32,928 nucleotides of DNA from an uncultured Clostridium sp. (GTDB lineage Bacteria; Bacillota; Clostridia; Peptostreptococcales; Peptostreptococcaceae): contig UQCY01000009.1 in NCBI GenBank assembly GCA_900539645.1, forward strand, positions 1 through 32,928. The letters are read 5' to 3'. Each line of letters begins with the position of its first letter. The first letter of the stretch is position 1. The notes below the pieces were generated by a model. That model was given only the letters and a program-made list of their open reading frames with translations. It was not told where the DNA came from and did no database searches. Both the position numbers and the translations under genes were made by a program. This document shows, piece after piece, positions 24,712-32,817 of this stretch.

Positions 24712-26133
24712 TTATTTATTGTGTATTTTTGGTAGCATTCTAACTGCAACTATTGCTAATATTACACAGCATACTTCAACTAATGCTAATGTATGTATAG
24801 AAGAAACAGATGCTAATGATTTAGCAGCAACTTCTGCAGTTCCGTTGGCCATTACTCCAGCCATTCTTGTTGTAACTGTGTTTGCAAATAATGGTACGAA
24901 TACCGCAACACCAAATGGAGCAGATATATCTCTGAATAATCCATATGTACCTGTTCCTGATCCAGCTTCTGCCTGAGATAATCCAGATAATGAAACTTTC
25001 ATTAGTATTGTAGCATTTCCTCCAAGTCCTATACCTAACATTCCTAGAGAACCAGCTAGCATTGCAAATGGTGCAGTTTCTGTGAAGAAGTACATCATTG
25101 CACAACCTATACCAGTAAATATAAGTGATCCTGTAAGTACAGTTTTTGGTTCTTTTTTATCTGCCATAGGTCCTATAAATACTGAACCTAAAGACATACC
25201 TATGTAAAGGATTGATATTGCGAAACTTGATATTATTGTATTTTCTGGCTGAGTAGCTCTAACAAATAATATTACGTTTGTCATATTAGCCTGCATTAAT
25301 CCTTGAGTAAGGAATAATATTAATACTGGTAATATGAATTCTTTACGTTTCATAAATTTACCACTTAATATTGGGTTTTCAGCACTGCTTTCAGCTTTTA
25401 TTAATAAGAATAATGTTACTAAAGCTACTGCTGTAACACCTAGGAATGGAGCTGATGTCCAACCTATATTCTGTCCGAATGATGGTATACATAATACTAA
25501 ACTGAAGAATATTAGTACGCATACTGCACCTTTTTTATCGAAGTTATCAAGACTTTTCTTTTCAAAGTCTGTTTTCTTAATCATTACTGAGCATATGAAG
25601 AATGTAACAACACAAAGGGCAACACAAACCCACATCATCATTCTCCATCCAAATGCCTGCATTATTAATCCACCGCAAGTTGGACCAACAACAACTGCAG
25701 CACTTGATATTAACATATAAAGAGCGAATCCCTTACCAGTTTCTTCTGGTGGATATTCAGTAACTATGTAAGCCATTATAACTGGAGCTATAGCCGCTGT
25801 ACCAACCCCAACTATAAATCTTGCACCTAACATGAATATTAATGAAGATGCTATTGCTGTTAATACGTTACCTATTGTGAATACTATAATTCCTAATAAT
25901 AAGGTTTTACGACGTCCAAGTACGTCACCTAATTTACCAAGTATTGGAGCACACGCAGCTGTAGACATTGCAAGAGCTAGTGCTATCCAAGTAGTATTGT
26001 TATCGTTAAGACCCATATCTGCTACGAATGCAGGTGCTAGAACGGCTGTGAAACCACCTATAAGACCTACTAGTAACGCTGCTATAGCAAATGGGATAAA
26101 GCCTTTTTTATAGTTTGCGTTTGTTGCTGTCAT
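24712..26133 (-). CDS. baiG: BaiG, bile acid transporter (MFS)
   Basis: BaiG imports primary bile acids by proton symport and belongs to the major facilitator superfamily (14-helix DHA-type). The roughly 473-residue protein is strongly hydrophobic. It has the MFS motif LGKLGDVLGRRKTLLLG between helices 2 and 3, preceded by ALAMSTAACAPI. YIGMSLGSVFIGPMADKKEP and GSGTGTYGLFRDISAPFGVA are closely like C. scindens BaiG as I recall it. The longer reading to 26163 has no Shine-Dalgarno; AAGGAG seven bases before the ATG at 26133 gives MTATNANYKKGF, matching the family start. It follows baiF after 133 bp that include a stem-loop. Confidence 0.96.
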   Translation of the reverse strand: MTATNANYKKGFIPFAIAALLVGLIGGFTAVLAPAFVADMGLNDNNTTWIALALAMSTAACAPILGKLGDVLGRRKTLLLGIIVFTIGNVLTAIASSLIFMLGARFIVGVGTAAIAPVIMAYIVTEYPPEETGKGFALYMLISSAAVVVGPTCGGLIMQAFGWRMMMWVCVALCVVTFFICSVMIKKTDFEKKSLDNFDKKGAVCVLIFFSLVLCIPSFGQNIGWTSAPFLGVTAVALVTLFLLIKAESSAENPILSGKFMKRKEFILPVLILFLTQGLMQANMTNVILFVRATQPENTIISSFAISILYIGMSLGSVFIGPMADKKEPKTVLTGSLIFTGIGCAMMYFFTETAPFAMLAGSLGMLGIGLGGNATILMKVSLSGLSQAEAGSGTGTYGLFRDISAPFGVAVFVPLFANTVTTRMAGVMANGTAEVAAKSLASVSSIHTLALVEVCCVILAIVAVRMLPKIHNK

Positions 26134-26204
26134 TTCAATTCTCCTTGTATAAAATTTAAGCAATTTTTATTTTGTTTTTTTTATAACATTTCGTTATAAT
26201 ATCA

Positions 26205-26234
26205 AGCCTGTCAAAATTTTCATTCTGGCAGGCT
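26205..26234 (-). other. Intercistronic stem-loop between baiF and baiG
   Basis: AGCCTGTCA and TGGCAGGCT form a 9-bp stem (one G-U pair) with a 12-base loop. On the minus strand no U-run follows, so it does not look like an intrinsic terminator. A second smaller hairpin (TTATAAC/GTTATAA, 26181-26199) lies closer to baiG. A role in mRNA processing or stability is possible. Confidence 0.6.
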
Positions 26235-26266
26235 CGACATTTATATTTTATTGTTTAATACGTTTC

Positions 26267-27547
26267 TTATTTATCTTTTTTAGCCATGTGAGGTATAACC
26301 TGATCAAGTTTGTAACGTTTTATAGTTGTTTCAAGGTCGAATTCGTTTACGATACCTCTAGCATATAAATCATCGATTTCTTCTTTAGAGTATCCAAGGT
26401 CTCTAAGTATGTCTCTGTTGTCCATACCAAATAATGGAGCACCTCTCCATATTTCAGAAGGGTTGTTTTTGAATTTATTTATTAATCCAAGACCTTTTAT
26501 GTGTCCCATCATTGGGTCATCCCATTCCATAACTGTTCCACGAGCATTCCAGTGAGGGTCATTTAAGCAGTCTTCAAGATCATAAACTCTCTGACATGGT
26601 ATCTGAGCTTCCTGCATAGCTTTTTCAACTTCTGGCATAGTTCTTTCAGCAACATATGCTTCCATAGCTTTTTCCATTCTCTGTCCAACAGGAGTATCTA
26701 TCATCCATCCTGTGAATCCTTCTGGGAAGTCTGGGTCACCTGTACCAGGAACTGGAAGTCCTATTATAGGGAATCCTCTCTTACATACTTCAGCACCAGT
26801 CATACCTATGAATATAGTTCTTCCATCTTTACAAGTATAGAAACTGAATAGAGCTGCCTGAGCATCTTTGTTACCAGTTTTTGGAACACTTACACCATCA
26901 GTAGCGTACTGTATCATACGTCCATCCATTATACGAGCTAGAGCTTCGTACTGAGCAACGTCTACAGATTCTCCTTTTCCAGTTAACTGAGTACTTACGT
27001 AGCATGCTAGCATTGCCCAGCAAGTAGTAAGACCACATACAAAGTCACTTAGATAAGGGTTTATTTTTAATGCTTCATTAACACCGTTTAATGACATGTA
27101 TCCACTGAATGCCTGTCCAACAGCATCATAAGAAGCTTTTGTTACGTATGATGGATCTCCAACCTGTCCGTATCCAGAAACGTGAACTATAGCTATTTTA
27201 GGGTTTACTGACCATATAACTTCATCAGAAAGTCCTAGTCTGTCGTACTGTCCACCTTTTGATGATTCAACCCATATGTCAGCCCATTTTATTAAGTCTA
27301 AGAATATTTTTCTACCTTCTTCAGATTTTATATCAGCAACCATTGATAACTGGTTTCTGTGGTTCTGAGGGTATCCATACCAACCTCTCTGGTTGTCAGG
27401 TTTTTTAGGTCCTTCAAAGTGTATAACTGTAGCACCACATTCTGCTAAAAGTCCACCACCTAAAGGTCCTGCTATGTTAGATCCACTATCTAATATTTTT
27501 AATCCAGAAAGTGCACCAAATTTAGGAAAATCTTTTAATCCAGCCAT
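26267..27547 (-). CDS. baiF: BaiF, bile acid CoA transferase (family III)
   Basis: BaiF transfers CoA between bile acid molecules, conserving the thioester after dehydroxylation; early work described it as a hydrolase. The 426-residue protein is a CaiB/BaiF family III transferase. The N-terminal FGALSGLKILDSGSNIAGPL and CGATVIHFEGPKKPD fit. The nucleophilic aspartate is expected at Asp168 in YLSDFVCGLTT, equivalent to Asp169 of CaiB. The C-terminal KFKNNPSEIWRGAPLFGMDN is also conserved. AAGGAG seven bases before ATG sets the start. It lies 89 bp after baiA2. Length equals the C. scindens protein as I remember it. Confidence 0.96.
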   Translation of the reverse strand: MAGLKDFPKFGALSGLKILDSGSNIAGPLGGGLLAECGATVIHFEGPKKPDNQRGWYGYPQNHRNQLSMVADIKSEEGRKIFLDLIKWADIWVESSKGGQYDRLGLSDEVIWSVNPKIAIVHVSGYGQVGDPSYVTKASYDAVGQAFSGYMSLNGVNEALKINPYLSDFVCGLTTCWAMLACYVSTQLTGKGESVDVAQYEALARIMDGRMIQYATDGVSVPKTGNKDAQAALFSFYTCKDGRTIFIGMTGAEVCKRGFPIIGLPVPGTGDPDFPEGFTGWMIDTPVGQRMEKAMEAYVAERTMPEVEKAMQEAQIPCQRVYDLEDCLNDPHWNARGTVMEWDDPMMGHIKGLGLINKFKNNPSEIWRGAPLFGMDNRDILRDLGYSKEEIDDLYARGIVNEFDLETTIKRYKLDQVIPHMAKKDK

Positions 27548-27636
27548 TTTATTTCTCCTTTTCTTTTAAAGAACATTTTTTATATTAATCGTCGTATTAT
27601 ATATCTAATTTACAGTTTTTTTAATTAAAGTAAATC

Positions 27637-28389
27637 TTATGATGGTCTATAAGCACCGTCAACACTTACAGTTGTAGCTGTTATACCACTAGCTAAGTCA
27701 GAAGCTAAGAATAAGTAAGTATTAGCTATTTCTTCTGGTTCTAACATTCTCTTCATTGGGAATGAGCTTAGGTATCCATCTAATATTTCTTCTGGTATAT
27801 TACCAACCATTGGAGTGTTAACAACACCTGGTGCAACACCAACAACTCTTATGTTTTTACGTATTATTTCTCTACCAAGAGCCTGAGTGAATCCTATAAC
27901 AGCTGCTTTACTTGTTGGGTATCCAACTCCTGATAATGATCCGTGTATTCCTGTTACTGAAGCAGTATTTATTATAACTCCTTCTTTTCTACCTTTCATG
28001 CACTGGTAAGCAGCCCAAGCACCATTGAATACACCAGTTACGTTTATATCCATTAAATATTTGAATTCTTCTGGGCTAACTCTTGAGAATACGTTTGAGC
28101 TAGTAACACCAGCATTGTTTATCATAACGTCTAATCTTCCGTATTTTTCAGCTACTGCACCAACTGCAGCCATAACTTCATCTCTATTAGTTAAATCTGG
28201 AGCAAATCCTAATACTTCTTTATCTGGGTGAGTTTCTTTTAATTCTGCTTTAGCAGCATCTACTTCTTCCTGAGTTTTTCCGAATATAGAAACTGTTGCA
28301 CCGTTATCCATGAATATTTTTGCTGCGCAAAGTCCTATACCACTTGTTCCACCTGTTATTATAACTATTTTGTCCTGTACTAAGTTCAT
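27637..28389 (-). CDS. baiA2: BaiA2, 3alpha-hydroxysteroid dehydrogenase (SDR)
   Basis: BaiA oxidises the 3alpha-hydroxyl of the bile acid-CoA thioester and, at the pathway's end, reduces the 3-oxo group. The 250-residue short-chain dehydrogenase has the nucleotide motif TGGTSGIG (12-19), NNAG (91-94), and catalytic Ser144, Tyr157 and Lys161 (GYPTSK). Glu42, reported as important for NAD preference in C. scindens BaiA2, is kept, but residue 38 is Lys (SIFGKTQEEV) where I recall Glu. AAGGAG eight bases before ATG sets the start. It lies between baiE and baiF; a stem-loop sits in the 103-bp gap after baiE. Confidence 0.95.
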   Translation of the reverse strand: MNLVQDKIVIITGGTSGIGLCAAKIFMDNGATVSIFGKTQEEVDAAKAELKETHPDKEVLGFAPDLTNRDEVMAAVGAVAEKYGRLDVMINNAGVTSSNVFSRVSPEEFKYLMDINVTGVFNGAWAAYQCMKGRKEGVIINTASVTGIHGSLSGVGYPTSKAAVIGFTQALGREIIRKNIRVVGVAPGVVNTPMVGNIPEEILDGYLSSFPMKRMLEPEEIANTYLFLASDLASGITATTVSVDGAYRPS

Positions 28390-28450
28390 CGTCTTATCTC
28401 CTTCTACTTTAAATTAAGATTTTAAAAGATTATAGTTTTATTTATTTTAG

Positions 28451-28475
28451 GAAGGCTAGCTATTAACTAGCCTTC
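28451..28475 (-). other. Intercistronic stem-loop between baiE and baiA2
   Basis: GAAGGCTAG and CTAGCCTTC form a perfect 9-bp, G+C-containing stem with a 7-base loop, 18 bp after the baiE stop. On the minus strand it is followed by CTAAAATAAA, not a U-run, so it is not a standard terminator. It may stabilise the 3' end of the upstream message or attenuate transcription. Confidence 0.65.
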
Positions 28476-28492
28476 ATTTGTACCTTTAATTA

Positions 28493-28999
28493 TTATTTTT
28501 CTTTATGCATATTGCTAGTTATATGTATTTTTGGATCTCTCATGAAATGTTCTTCAAATATACGAACATATCCAGTTTCTTTTATATACCACTGTCCATC
28601 TATTTTTTCATATTTATCTGTGTAGAATGCTCCACCGTTTATGCCAACGTTTTTGTATTTTCCATCTGTAAATATTAAGTTATCTTCTAAGTACCATCTT
28701 CCTGTAGCAGTGTTTTCACTGTCTATAGTTATTTCTGGAGTATGTCCCATATGCATACTTATTTCTTCTTTAGGCATTGCTGCTGCTAAGTATTCAGTAA
28801 CTTCTTTTGGACTATGGAATACTAATTTTCCATCTGAGTAAGAAGTTTCTATATTAGGAGAAAGAGTTGTTTCTAATTCATCCCATAATTTTCCATCTAA
28901 GCAACGGAAATATTTAGCTTTTAACTGTTTTATAGCTTCTATATCGTTTAATTTCTGTATTTCTTTTTCTAATGCTTCTATTCTTTCTTCTAAAGTCAT
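28493..28999 (-). CDS. baiE: BaiE, bile acid 7alpha-dehydratase
   Basis: BaiE removes the 7alpha-hydroxyl as water from the 3-oxo-delta4 bile acid-CoA, the rate-limiting step of 7alpha-dehydroxylation. The 168-residue protein has the SnoaL/NTF2-like fold. The active-site residues reported for C. scindens BaiE are all at the same positions: Tyr30 (KAKYFRCLDG), Asp35, His83 (ISMHMGH), Asp106 (RWYLEDN) and Arg146 (ETGYVRIFEEH). GAGGCG six bases before ATG sets the start. It lies 61 bp after baiCD. Because BaiE is nearly exclusive to bile acid dehydroxylators, it is the most diagnostic gene in the window. Confidence 0.97.
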   Translation of the reverse strand: MTLEERIEALEKEIQKLNDIEAIKQLKAKYFRCLDGKLWDELETTLSPNIETSYSDGKLVFHSPKEVTEYLAAAMPKEEISMHMGHTPEITIDSENTATGRWYLEDNLIFTDGKYKNVGINGGAFYTDKYEKIDGQWYIKETGYVRIFEEHFMRDPKIHITSNMHKEK

Positions 29000-29060
29000 T
29001 TTTTTCGCCTCTTTCTAATAATTTATATAATCCTAATAATCTATATAATTAATTTTAAAA

Positions 29061-30980
29061 TTATATACTCATACCTACTTCGTAACCTTCCTGAGTAGCT
29101 ATTCTAGCATCTCTAGCACCTGCTGCATCACCGATTACGTTGAATGGAACACCTAATTCTTTACATTTTTCCTGTAAATCTTCACTTGGTCTAGCAGTTA
29201 TACCTGTACAGATTACAGCTGCATCACATTCTAATACACCCTGTGTAGTTTCTTTAGTTTTTCTATCTGTCATTAAGTAATGTAATTTTCCTGGTTCTAT
29301 ACCTACTATATTAGTTCCAGACATTTTGTTTATTTTGTAGTATTTGAATTCTGGGTTCATGAACATTCTTCTAAGCATGCTTAGACCTGTACCAACACCT
29401 TTTCTTTCTATAGCTGTTACCTGAGCTCCTCTAGCTGCTAAGTACTGAGCAACTTCTGTACCAACTAATCCACAACCAACTACTGCTACATGTCCTTTTG
29501 GTTCTACTTCACCTTTTAATACCTGATACTGAGTGTAAACTTTGTCGCTATCTATACCTGGTATAGCTGGAGCTACGTAATCAGATCCTATAGCTATAAC
29601 AACGTGGTCTGGAGCGAATTCTTCTATTAATTCTGGAGTAACTTTTGTATTGTATCTAACTTCTATTCCTAAACGAGCTACTTCTTCAGCTTCCCATTTA
29701 GCTGCAGCTGCCCAGTCTTCTTTCATTGGAGCTTTACCTGCTAATACGAACTGTCCTGCTAAGTGATCAGAAGCTTCGAATATAACTGGTTCATGTCCAC
29801 GTTTTTTAAGTACTTCAGCTGCTAATATACCAGCCATACCACCACCGATTATCATAACTTTTTTAGGTTCATCAGTTTTTGGCATACCTTTGTATTCTAA
29901 GCATAAGTGAGGGTTTCTTGTACAAGTTATGTGAGTCATCTGAGGGTTTATAACTGCATCGTAGCATCCCTGGTCACATCCTATACAATGACGTATTAAA
30001 TCTTCTTTACCTTCTCTAACTTTAGCAACCCAATCCTGATCTGCTAACTGAGCACGACCTATACCAACTAAGTCAAATTTTCCATCTGCTATTACCTGGT
30101 TAGCCATTTCTCCTGTGTTTATACGTCCAACACCCATTACTGGTATTTTTATCTGTTTTTTGATGTTGTATATGTTTTCTATATTGAAACCGTGCTGTAA
30201 GTTGAAAGGAGGAACTTCGTAAACTGTTGCAAATGACTGAGCATTACCTCTTGATAAGTCGGCTACGTCTACTCCTAGATCAGCACATCTATTTATGAAT
30301 TCTACTATTTCTTCTTCTGTCATTACTTCATCCATTAACTCATCTATGCAGTCAACTCTCATGAAGAATGGCATATCTTCTGGTATGTTTGCACGTATAG
30401 CTTCAACTACTTCGAAGCAGAATCTGCAACGATTTTCAAAGTTTCCACCATATTCGTCAGTTCTTTTGTTCATTCCTGGACTTAGGAATTCGTGAGGTAA
30501 ATAACTGTGTGCTGCGTGGAATTCAACAGCATCGAATCCAGCTTCTACAGCTCTTTTTGCACCTTCTCCAAACTCTTTAACTATTTCATGAATACGTTCA
30601 ACTGTTATAGTATCTGGTGTTTCTAATGTGTTTGTTTTGTCGAAGAACATCTGTGGGCTGAATCCACCATGCCATAACTGAATAGCCATTTTACCGCCAA
30701 CTTCATGAACAGCATTTGTTAATCTTTTTAATTCTTCTACATGGTGATCATTATAAAGTCCCATATACATATATGCATGAGGAGCTGGACATAATGCAAC
30801 ACATTCAAATATATTTAATGCACATCCTGCTTTTGCTCTTGCTACATGATAAGCTATCATATCATCGCTTAAATCGTGTTTATTTTTTGCCATTTTTGTA
30901 TTCATACCTGGTAGAACTATTCTGTTTTTAAGTTCTAACCCTCTGATCTTAAATGGTGAAAAAAGTGCGTCGTAACTCAT
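29061..30980 (-). CDS. baiCD: BaiCD, 3-oxo-delta4-bile acid oxidoreductase
   Basis: BaiCD introduces the delta4 double bond into 3-oxo bile acid-CoA before dehydration and can reduce it afterwards. The 639-residue flavin/Fe-S enzyme of the Old Yellow Enzyme/2,4-dienoyl-CoA reductase type begins MSYDALFSPFKIRGLELKNR. FHAAHSYLPHEFLSPGMNKR is the barrel active-site segment, HCIGCDQGCYDAV plus a downstream Cys (HITCTRNP) bind a [4Fe-4S] cluster, and VMIIGGGMAGILAAEVLKKR begins the nucleotide-binding part. AGGAGG six bases before ATG is a strong start. It is a paralogue of baiH at the other end of the locus. Length and sequence agree closely with C. scindens BaiCD as I recall it. Confidence 0.97.
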   Translation of the reverse strand: MSYDALFSPFKIRGLELKNRIVLPGMNTKMAKNKHDLSDDMIAYHVARAKAGCALNIFECVALCPAPHAYMYMGLYNDHHVEELKRLTNAVHEVGGKMAIQLWHGGFSPQMFFDKTNTLETPDTITVERIHEIVKEFGEGAKRAVEAGFDAVEFHAAHSYLPHEFLSPGMNKRTDEYGGNFENRCRFCFEVVEAIRANIPEDMPFFMRVDCIDELMDEVMTEEEIVEFINRCADLGVDVADLSRGNAQSFATVYEVPPFNLQHGFNIENIYNIKKQIKIPVMGVGRINTGEMANQVIADGKFDLVGIGRAQLADQDWVAKVREGKEDLIRHCIGCDQGCYDAVINPQMTHITCTRNPHLCLEYKGMPKTDEPKKVMIIGGGMAGILAAEVLKKRGHEPVIFEASDHLAGQFVLAGKAPMKEDWAAAAKWEAEEVARLGIEVRYNTKVTPELIEEFAPDHVVIAIGSDYVAPAIPGIDSDKVYTQYQVLKGEVEPKGHVAVVGCGLVGTEVAQYLAARGAQVTAIERKGVGTGLSMLRRMFMNPEFKYYKINKMSGTNIVGIEPGKLHYLMTDRKTKETTQGVLECDAAVICTGITARPSEDLQEKCKELGVPFNVIGDAAGARDARIATQEGYEVGMSI

Positions 30981-31021
30981 ATTAGACCTCCTAAATTTAC
31001 TTTATTTAAAATATATTTTTA

Positions 31022-31036
31022 CTGCACCTAGTGCAG
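31022..31036 (-). other. Small stem-loop between baiB and baiCD
   Basis: CTGCAC and GTGCAG form a perfect 6-bp stem with a 3-base loop, 21 bp after the baiB stop. On the minus strand it is followed by TAAAAATAT rather than a U-run. It is shorter than the other bai hairpins and could be chance. Confidence 0.45.
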
Positions 31037-31057
31037 ATAATTAACTACTTAATTTTA

Positions 31058-32599
31058 CTAACATTTTTTAATTTTGCTAGATTTATTTTCTATTAAACCT
31101 TTTAGCATTTTATCTCTGTTTACCTTTCCATTGTCACCTCTTGGTATGCAAGGAACAAATGTAAAGCTCTTTGGAACTTTATATGGTAATAAGTGTTTTC
31201 CTAAGTACTCGATTAATTCTTCTGCTGAAACTTCTTCTTTCTTCTGTACTATTGCGTGTAATCTTCTTCCCCACTCTTCATCTGGTATTCCAACTACAAC
31301 AGCATCAACTACTTTTTCATGAGCTGTTAGTACTGTTTCAACTTCAGTCGCAAATACGTTTTCCCCTCCTATAACAAGCATATCGCTCCTTCTATCAGAG
31401 AAGTAAAGGTATCCATCTTCATCAACATAACCAAAATCTCCAACACTTCTAAATCCACCGTCTTTAGTTTCAAGTGGTTTGTGGTTGATATATTCTGTCA
31501 TGCAACAAGCACTTGGTGAAGTCATATAAATTTCTCCAACCTCGTGTGGTCCTAATTCATTTCCTTCTTCATCTCTTATTGATATTCTGCTTCCTCCTAG
31601 TGGAAGACCTACACTTCCATAGTGTTTAAGCCATTCATCTCCTCTTATGCAAGTGATACCTATTGCCTCTGTCATAGAGTACATCTCGTAAACTTTTTCA
31701 GCTCCCAATATGTCAATCCACTTTTCTTTTAAATATGGAGAACAATATCCACCTGTATGGTGAAGTGCTTTTATTGATTCAAAATCTTTTTTATCAACAT
31801 CAGACAATTTTATTATTCTGTTCATTAGTGTAGGAATCATCTGTATAAATTCTATTTTGTATTCTTTTATATATCTAACTATACTTTCAGGTCTTAAATT
31901 TCTAGGTATTATTAATGTATTTCCTACAAATAATCCATTGAATGCTGCTGTATGAGGAGCCCCATGGAAAAGCGGACCTACTAATAATTGTCTTTGTTCA
32001 AATTCCATACCTGACATTTCAAACCAGCTTTTTATAATTTCATCAGATAAACCACTTGCTACATTCTGTTTTATGAACTTTGGCTCTCCTGTTGTTCCTC
32101 CAGATGGAGAAATCATATTAGGATTTGCAGCTATATCTTCTGGCATTTCTTCTGATTCGTCTTTACAAACATCGAATACTGATCCTATTTTTATACTTTC
32201 TGTTCTACAAGGCATTTCCTTATCTGTAAAAGAAACTGTTGGTTTTATTATTCTACATATATCACCAAGCTCTATGTCTGTTATCTTACAAGAAACTGGC
32301 ATATAACAGCCTCCTGTTTTCCAAACAGCTAATGTCGCTAATATATGTTCTATTCCATTTGGGAAAGAAACCATTGCCACTTGCCCTTTTCCAAATCCTT
32401 TTTTCATTAAATACCAAGCAAGTTTGTTTGAAGCTATGTGAAGTTCTTTCCATGTAATATCTCTTACATTGTCTTCTTTATCTATATATATGATAGCTTT
32501 TTCATCTGGCTTGCATTTTGCTACATATTCTAACTGTTTTCCTGGAGTAACAAAATCTGACATTCCTGTATTAAATTTATTAAAATATTTATATTTCAT
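31058..32599 (-). CDS. baiB: BaiB, bile acid-CoA ligase
   Basis: BaiB activates bile acids to CoA thioesters with ATP, the first intracellular step of the pathway. The roughly 513-residue ANL-family enzyme has the phosphate loop SPSGGTTGEPKF (near residues 164-175), the YEMYSMTEAIG adenine-binding motif, the hinge region SVGDFGYVDEDGYLYFSDRR and the C-terminal lysine region PRGDNGKVNRDKM. The N-terminal FNKFNTGMSDFVTPGKQLEY matches the C. scindens protein as I recall it. A longer reading to 32650 lacks a Shine-Dalgarno; GGGAGG twelve bases before the ATG at 32599 supports the shorter start, though the spacing is long. It is the first gene of the bai operon. Confidence 0.95.
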   Translation of the reverse strand: MKYKYFNKFNTGMSDFVTPGKQLEYVAKCKPDEKAIIYIDKEDNVRDITWKELHIASNKLAWYLMKKGFGKGQVAMVSFPNGIEHILATLAVWKTGGCYMPVSCKITDIELGDICRIIKPTVSFTDKEMPCRTESIKIGSVFDVCKDESEEMPEDIAANPNMISPSGGTTGEPKFIKQNVASGLSDEIIKSWFEMSGMEFEQRQLLVGPLFHGAPHTAAFNGLFVGNTLIIPRNLRPESIVRYIKEYKIEFIQMIPTLMNRIIKLSDVDKKDFESIKALHHTGGYCSPYLKEKWIDILGAEKVYEMYSMTEAIGITCIRGDEWLKHYGSVGLPLGGSRISIRDEEGNELGPHEVGEIYMTSPSACCMTEYINHKPLETKDGGFRSVGDFGYVDEDGYLYFSDRRSDMLVIGGENVFATEVETVLTAHEKVVDAVVVGIPDEEWGRRLHAIVQKKEEVSAEELIEYLGKHLLPYKVPKSFTFVPCIPRGDNGKVNRDKMLKGLIENKSSKIKKC

Positions 32600-32710
32600 A
32601 TCGGTATTTTGCCTCCCTCTTTTAAAATCAATATTATCTTGATTTATCATAAAAACTTATAGTTACTTTTTTCTTTTCTAATTTGCTTTTTCCTTTATCG
32701 CCCTGTCTTG

Positions 32711-32740
32711 ATATTATCTTAACATTTTTTTGAGATACAA
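32711..32740 (-). promoter_or_regulatory. Candidate proximal bai promoter
   Basis: TTGTAT (32740-32735) and TAATAT (32716-32711) are spaced by 18 bases on the minus strand, about 110 bases before the baiB start. Both are close to vegetative consensus. Not distinguishable from chance without transcription data. Confidence 0.35.
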
Positions 32741-32788
32741 TATGTGCTAATAACTTGCTTTCTTACAACACTATAGATGACCTTTTTA

Positions 32789-32817
32789 AATGTAAAATCT
32801 AATCTCTACTTAGACAA
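32789..32817 (-). promoter_or_regulatory. Candidate distal bai promoter
   Basis: TTGTCT (32817-32812) and TACATT (32794-32789) are spaced by exactly 17 bases on the minus strand, giving a leader of about 180 nt if used. Match quality is moderate. Confidence 0.3.

Noticed and set aside
24821..25105. 94-codon minus-strand reading frame inside baiG
   Set aside because: Alternate frame of an intact transporter gene; its Cys/Arg/Trp-rich composition is typical of out-of-frame translation.
32600..32650. 17-residue longer N-terminus for BaiB
   Set aside because: No Shine-Dalgarno before the ATG at 32650, and the GGGAGG lies inside the extension in front of the ATG at 32599.
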